A program made the position numbers and the translations under genes. A stretch of DNA of 64,000 bases from Hymenobacter sp. BT18 (GTDB taxonomy: Bacteria; Bacteroidota; Bacteroidia; Cytophagales; Hymenobacteraceae): contig NZ_CP050954.1 in the NCBI RefSeq assembly GCF_012273015.1, forward strand, positions 2,520,001 through 2,584,000, in the 5' to 3' direction. Each line of letters begins with the position of its first letter. Position 1 is the stretch's first letter. Below the pieces are notes generated by a model. The model worked only from the letters and a program-made list of their open reading frames with translations, was not told where the DNA came from and searched no databases. Positions 60,458 to 64,000 of the stretch are shown piece by piece.

Positions 60458-60940
60458 TTAGGCTGGGCAAGCTGCTTGGATTCCCGCTTTAATTAATAAG
60501 GCGACGAACCCAATTAAAATTCCGATGGCGATACCCGGTAAGCCGCCCGCGCCAAAAGCAGGAATTAACCCCACCAGGACAGCTTTAATGACATCTTTGA
60601 TTTCGGCATCCTCTATAGAAGTTACTACCTCACAGAATACACGTTTGATGAGCTTCTTGAATTTTTTAAATCTAAAGCGCAGCCAGTTGGGCCAATTGGG
60701 CGCAAGGAAGGCTTTTTCCTGAGCAAAAGTGAGGCTCAAGGGAGAGTTGTCCATACCATCGCCGAAAAGCTGCGCCGCCTCCGGAGAATTTAGATAAGCT
60801 TGTACATCGGGGTTGAACGCCTCACGATCAATGAAGTTTTCAATCGAGAAAGTATCCCGCTGGGCCAAAGACAAGGCCTCATTTTGGATGTAGAAAGCTA
60901 GTTCGTCACTAACTTCCTGTGTGCTGGTGATGTAGGGCAT
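60458..60940 (-). CDS. AT-richer hypothetical protein with C-terminal hydrophobic segment
   Basis: 160 residues with no recognised family. The first 75 residues are acidic and soluble; a basic cluster (FRFKKFKKLIKRVF, about 89-102) leads to a hydrophobic, Gly/Ala-rich C-terminus (VLVGLIPAFGAGGLPGIAIG, IGILIGFVALLIKAG). The base composition is clearly lower in GC than its neighbours, and codon use follows, suggesting recent acquisition. The Gly-rich helix pair could be membrane-inserting, but a toxin or bacteriocin role is only speculation. No partner gene is adjacent. Confidence 0.7.
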   Translation of the reverse strand: MPYITSTQEVSDELAFYIQNEALSLAQRDTFSIENFIDREAFNPDVQAYLNSPEAAQLFGDGMDNSPLSLTFAQEKAFLAPNWPNWLRFRFKKFKKLIKRVFCEVVTSIEDAEIKDVIKAVLVGLIPAFGAGGLPGIAIGILIGFVALLIKAGIQAACPA

Positions 60941-61031
60941 AAATAGTTAGAGATGGAGTGGTCCTACTCGTATGGCTTTTCGGTTACGCCCCTTTTTTGG
61001 TAAGTGGAGCTAGGTATCCACTGAAATATGC

Positions 61032-61082
61032 AAGCCTAGTCGACCCGACGGACTAGGTTAGTCCGTCGGGTCGACTAGGCTT
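61032..61082. repeat. Perfect 24-bp palindrome with 3-base loop
   Basis: 61032-61055 pairs without a mismatch with 61059-61082 around the loop GGT. The arms also contain CCTAGTC and GACTAGG internally, so alternative foldings exist. It overlaps the stop codon of the HU-like gene (61081-61083). It has no T-run expected of a simple terminator on the minus strand. Confidence 0.85.
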
Positions 61083-61779
61083 AGGCAACCGTGAGCGTAT
61101 CCCCGAGGCTACCGGTTTTCATGTCGGTGCTGTTCTTGGCCCGGTTGCGCACCTCCACCCGGTAAGTGCCGACCGCCAGGGTAGCCGGAACCAGAAAGAG
61201 CTGCTCACCTGGCATATTCGTTAGCACCCGCGCTACCTTGGTAGCGGTACCGTTGCTGGCTACCAGGAAAACGCCCTGCTGGGCGTCCTTTGCATCGAAT
61301 TTGAGCCGCTCGCCGGTGAGACGGGCGGTGCCGCCTTTGGTGAGCTTTTCGTTGCGGGTGTCGGAGGTGAAGTCTTCCAGGTCTTCGAGCAGGGGCAGGG
61401 TAGAGTCGGCGCGAACCTGTTCCACTGTTAGGCCTTGCTCGGCCCGGCGGAGGCGAGTGCCGGGGGCTAGGCGCACCCTCAACTGGTGGCGAGTGGGGTC
61501 GAATTGGTCTTGAGCGCCGTCGAAAGTGCCGGTCATAGTCAGGCTTACCACAAACAGGTCGGAAAGAAACCGGTTGCCGGCCTGCACTTCCGCTACTACG
61601 GCTTGGCTTAGCTCTTCCCAGAAGGCCAGGGCTTCGGCGGCCGTTACGGTAGAGCCGGGTCGGGCAATCTTCTGCACTACTTCTTCAATGGTGACGGTGG
61701 TATTGTGCTGCACACGGCCCCGGTAATCATCGGGGTCGGTGGTGAGTTTGTTTTCGATAAGGGCGTAGCGGATGGGCAT
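61081..61779 (-). CDS. HU-like DNA-binding protein with DUF4469-type C-terminus
   Basis: A 232-residue protein. The first ~120 residues (MPIRYALIENKLTTDPDDYRG, TVTIEEVVQKIARPGSTVTA, GNRFLSDLFVVSLTMTGTFDG) follow the variant HU/IHF fold found in Bacteroidota DNA-binding proteins. The rest (about 125-232: TKGGTARLTGERLKFDAKD, QGVFLVASNGTATKVARVL, VGTYRVEVRNRAK) is a beta domain of the DUF4469/Ig-like type. It may bind DNA structurally. Location cytosolic; no signal peptide. Function otherwise unknown. Confidence 0.8.
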   Translation of the reverse strand: MPIRYALIENKLTTDPDDYRGRVQHNTTVTIEEVVQKIARPGSTVTAAEALAFWEELSQAVVAEVQAGNRFLSDLFVVSLTMTGTFDGAQDQFDPTRHQLRVRLAPGTRLRRAEQGLTVEQVRADSTLPLLEDLEDFTSDTRNEKLTKGGTARLTGERLKFDAKDAQQGVFLVASNGTATKVARVLTNMPGEQLFLVPATLAVGTYRVEVRNRAKNSTDMKTGSLGDTLTVA

Positions 61780-61915
61780 AGCAAGAGAGAATAAACAGTT
61801 GAGCTATAGGGCAAAGCTGCCGATTCTGAGGACGCCGCGCATCAGTGCCAGCACTGAATTTTCATGCGTTAGGATAGCCTACGCTACTTCCTGAAAGCTT
61901 GCACCGGCGCTTGGG

Positions 61916-62551
61916 TCAGGGCGTCACCCAGCCCTGGCGTACGGCTTGCACCGCGAGGCCTACCAGGGTGCGCACGCCAGCTTTCTGCAGCAGGGCCCGG
62001 CGGTGGCTTTCCACGGTGCGCACGCTTAGGCACAGCTTATCGGCTATTTCTTGGTTGCTGAAGTCGCCTACCACGAGGCGCAGTACTTCTACCTCGCGCC
62101 GACTAAATGGGATGGACAGGTGGGAGGTAGGCGGCAGGGCTACGCCAGGCATTGTGCCCCCGGCCGCGCCACTGAGCAAAGCGCTAATAGTGGCTACCGC
62201 GGCGGCCGGGTCGGCGCTCTGGCGCAGCAGGGCGTGGGCCCCGGCTTGGAGCAGCTGCTGGCGGAGCAGAGGTGCTAGGCGTGGGCCCGTGAGGACCAAA
62301 ACGAGCTGACTACCGCGGATAGTGTGCAGCTGGCGGAGCAGGGGCACGGCCGGCCCGCAAAAGGTACTATCCAGCACCACCAGCCCAAAGGCTTGCTGCC
62401 GGAGCAGCGCCTGCAGCTGCCCGGCATCGGCCGTGACGGTACAGGCCAGAGCAGGCCATTGCGTTTGCAGGGTAGTCAGGAGCCCCTGTCGGTGCAGGGA
62501 AGGGGGCGCCGCTACCAGCACGGTAGGAGGTCCCATAATGGATAGGGCCAT
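61916..62551 (-). CDS. LuxR-type regulator with degenerate receiver domain
   Basis: A 211-residue NarL/LuxR-like protein. The C-terminal HTH is clear (FSRREVEVLRLVVGDFSNQEIADKLCLS, then VRTVESHRRALLQKAG, about 148-196). The N-terminal part follows the receiver pattern: VVLDSTF keeps the phospho-accepting aspartate position (about D61), but the usual acidic pair near the start is replaced (VLVAAPPSLHRQG) and the conserved lysine appears as Arg (HALLRQSADP). It may therefore be phosphorylation-independent. No sensor kinase gene is next to it. Confidence 0.85.
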   Translation of the reverse strand: MALSIMGPPTVLVAAPPSLHRQGLLTTLQTQWPALACTVTADAGQLQALLRQQAFGLVVLDSTFCGPAVPLLRQLHTIRGSQLVLVLTGPRLAPLLRQQLLQAGAHALLRQSADPAAAVATISALLSGAAGGTMPGVALPPTSHLSIPFSRREVEVLRLVVGDFSNQEIADKLCLSVRTVESHRRALLQKAGVRTLVGLAVQAVRQGWVTP

Positions 62552-62765
62552 ACAGACGAAGTGAAATAAACCACACGTGGATAGCGGCCGCCCAAGAGCG
62601 GTCCGGTACTGCTGGCAATAGGTAGTAATAGGAAGGCGCGGTTCGTAACAGGCAGCGCCAGAGCGGAATAATCGAATGTAGCGGTTTCAGCTCCCGCTGT
62701 CAATACCTGGAAGTGGGTATATTAAGAAAATAAAGTATTTGCCGGTGCACCCTGCCGGCACCAGG

Positions 62766-63080
62766 TCAGCGGTGGGCCGACAGGGGCGGCTGGCGCAAGC
62801 CGGTAGTGCTGGTAAGGGGGCTCAACTCCTGCCACAGGCGGCTTTCTTCCTCGGCCGCGGAAGCCAGGATTTCCCGGGCCTCCGCCAGCAGCCGCTCCCC
62901 GGGCTGCATTTCCTTGCGGTGCAGCAGGACGGCCAGCACCACCAGGGAAGCAACCGGCAGCAGACAGCCCAGAACAAACCACAGCCAGAACGAGCGGCCG
63001 TAGCTGCAGGCGCAGTAGCCGGTTACGAGGGGTATCAGCAGGAAAAGGCTAAGGGCCGCCAGCAGCAGATCAACAAACAT
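62766..63080 (-). CDS. Small membrane protein downstream of actC
   Basis: 104 residues. Two hydrophobic segments (LLLAALSLFLLIPLVTGYCA and FWLWFVLGCLLPVASLVVLAVLL) are followed by a charged, Glu-rich C-terminal helix (RLLAEAREILASAAEEESRL). It resembles PLDc_N/phage-shock-like small anchors only loosely. It lies 54 bases beyond the actC stop on the same strand, where actD is usually found. Function unknown. Confidence 0.65.
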   Translation of the reverse strand: MFVDLLLAALSLFLLIPLVTGYCACSYGRSFWLWFVLGCLLPVASLVVLAVLLHRKEMQPGERLLAEAREILASAAEEESRLWQELSPLTSTTGLRQPPLSAHR

Positions 63081-63134
63081 GGCTAAGATAGGATAGGAAG
63101 TGAAGGGACACCAAGGAAAGGGCGTCGGGCTTGG

Positions 63135-64000
63135 TTAGTGACTGGCGGTTGCTGCCTCGGTTGACAGGGTGGCTTGCGGAGTGTCTTTGGGGAGCTGCCG
63201 GTACGTGGGGCCATTATCGACGGTGTACTTGAGCACGGACTTGACCTCGGCCATGTTGATGACGGGGAAGAACTTGGCAAACAGCAGGAACAAGGTGAAG
63301 AACAGGCCCAGCGTGCCCACGTAGATGCCGATGTCAATCCAGCTCGGGGAGAACATGGCCCAGGACGAGGGCAGGTAGTCGCGGTGCAGGGACGTAACGA
63401 TAATCACGAACCGCTCGAACCACATGCCGATGTTGACGATGATGGACAAGATGAAGGTGGCCGGAATCGAGTAGCGGATGCGCCGGATCCAGACCAGCTG
63501 CGGGGTAATCACGTTGCAGGTCATCATGGACCAGTAGGCCCACCAGTAGGGACCCGTGGCCCGGTTGATGAAGGCGTACTGCTCGAACTCCACCTGCGAG
63601 TACCAGGCAATGAAGAACTCGGTGATGTAGGCCACGCCCACAATCGAGCCGGTAATCATCATGATCTTGTTCATCAGGGCAATGTGCTCGAGGGTGATGT
63701 AGTCCTCCAGCTTGAACACCACCCGGGTGATGAGCATCAGGGTGAGCACCATGGCAAAGCCCGAGAAGATAGCCCCGGCCACGAAGTAGGGCGGGAAGAT
63801 GGTCGTGTGCCAGCCCGGTACAACCGAGGTGGCAAAGTCCATCGATACGATGGTGTGCACGGAGAGTACCAGCGGGGTAGACACGCCAGCCAGGATCAAG
63901 GACACCGTTTCATAGCGGGACCAGTGCTTGGCTGAGCCTTTCCAGCCCATGCTCAGCAGCGAGTACGCCACTTTGGCAATGGGGCCTTTAGCACGGTCGC
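63135..64000 (-). CDS. actC: Alternative complex III subunit C (NrfD/PsrC-like), 5' truncated by window end
   Basis: The frame is open from the window edge, so the N-terminal part (about 170-200 residues) is missing; 287 residues are visible. The sequence ([53 protein letters not shown], then [17 protein letters not shown]) is the polytopic quinol-binding NrfD/PsrC subunit of alternative complex III, which oxidises quinol and passes electrons towards cytochrome c. A GTG at 63971 is in frame, but the residues before it (DRAKGPIAK) read naturally, so the true start is outside. No actD follows. Confidence 0.87.
   Translation of the reverse strand, partial: DRAKGPIAKVAYSLLSMGWKGSAKHWSRYETVSLILAGVSTPLVLSVHTIVSMDFATSVVPGWHTTIFPPYFVAGAIFSGFAMVLTLMLITRVVFKLEDYITLEHIALMNKIMMITGSIVGVAYITEFFIAWYSQVEFEQYAFINRATGPYWWAYWSMMTCNVITPQLVWIRRIRYSIPATFILSIIVNIGMWFERFVIIVTSLHRDYLPSSWAMFSPSWIDIGIYVGTLGLFFTLFLLFAKFFPVINMAEVKSVLKYTVDNGPTYRQLPKDTPQATLSTEAATASH

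Noticed and set aside
60458..60940. Bacteriocin or toxin call for the AT-rich 160-residue protein
   Set aside because: The hydrophobic glycine-rich end suggests membrane activity, but no leader motif, immunity gene or exporter is present.

Overview
The window looks like chromosomal DNA of a high-GC member of the Bacteroidota, most likely Hymenobacter or a close relative. The evidence is a type IX secretion (T9SS) C-terminal sorting domain on two secreted proteins, Bacteroidota-type -7 promoter elements (TAnnTTTG), little Shine-Dalgarno signal, families typical of the phylum (DUF4142, DUF6952, DUF349, HU-like/DUF4469, alternative complex III) and a flexixanthin-type carotenoid set (CrtD, CruF, CrtY). 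No rRNA, tRNA, CRISPR array, prophage or intact insertion sequence was seen. The names come from reading protein motifs, not from database searches.

Layout. 1-10.7 kb is mostly housekeeping: the tail of a T9SS-secreted protein, glyA, tatC, rpiB, a GT-C-like membrane protein, rbfA, a methyltransferase, a LolC/E-like permease and a large SNF2-family helicase. 10.8-14.1 kb holds galK and a secreted GH53 galactanase, a plausible galactan-to-galactose-1-phosphate pair. 14.4-19.3 kb holds small or unknown proteins, an RlmI-like rRNA methyltransferase and an SPFH protein paired with a small membrane protein. 19.6-23.2 kb holds crtD-cruF, a TetR regulator, a DUF6952 protein and a thioredoxin. 23.4-27.9 kb holds an SGNH esterase and then a TonB-dependent siderophore receptor with a PepSY membrane protein, preceded by operator-like dyads.

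27.9-39.5 kb is an alpha-glucan region: an alpha-glucan phosphorylase homologue lacking the usual PLP lysine, a secreted unknown protein, then beta-phosphoglucomutase, GH65 phosphorylase, SDR, secreted GH13 amylase and an MFS sugar transporter. Maltose would be made outside the cell, imported and phosphorolysed, with the beta-glucose-1-phosphate entering glycolysis. 39.6-49.1 kb holds an M16 protease, uvrA with a basic N-terminal tail, two DUF4142 lipoproteins and an unknown lipoprotein. 49.2-60.4 kb holds an enoyl-CoA hydratase, ispD, queA, a MacB-type permease, a LOG-family protein, crtY, an orphan iron-type ABC ATPase, DUF2795, DUF349 and ettA. 60.4-64 kb holds an AT-richer orphan gene, an HU-like protein, a LuxR-type regulator with a degenerate receiver, a small membrane protein and the truncated end of actC.

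The most unusual signal is a set of short-period (7-8 bp, sometimes looser) degenerate repeat arrays at gene boundaries. At several places an array of one word is followed, after a spacer, by an array of its reverse complement. The arrays begin near the upstream stop codon and run up to or through the next start codon, so that they encode the first residues of IspD and of an ABC ATPase. Each locus uses a different word but the same architecture.
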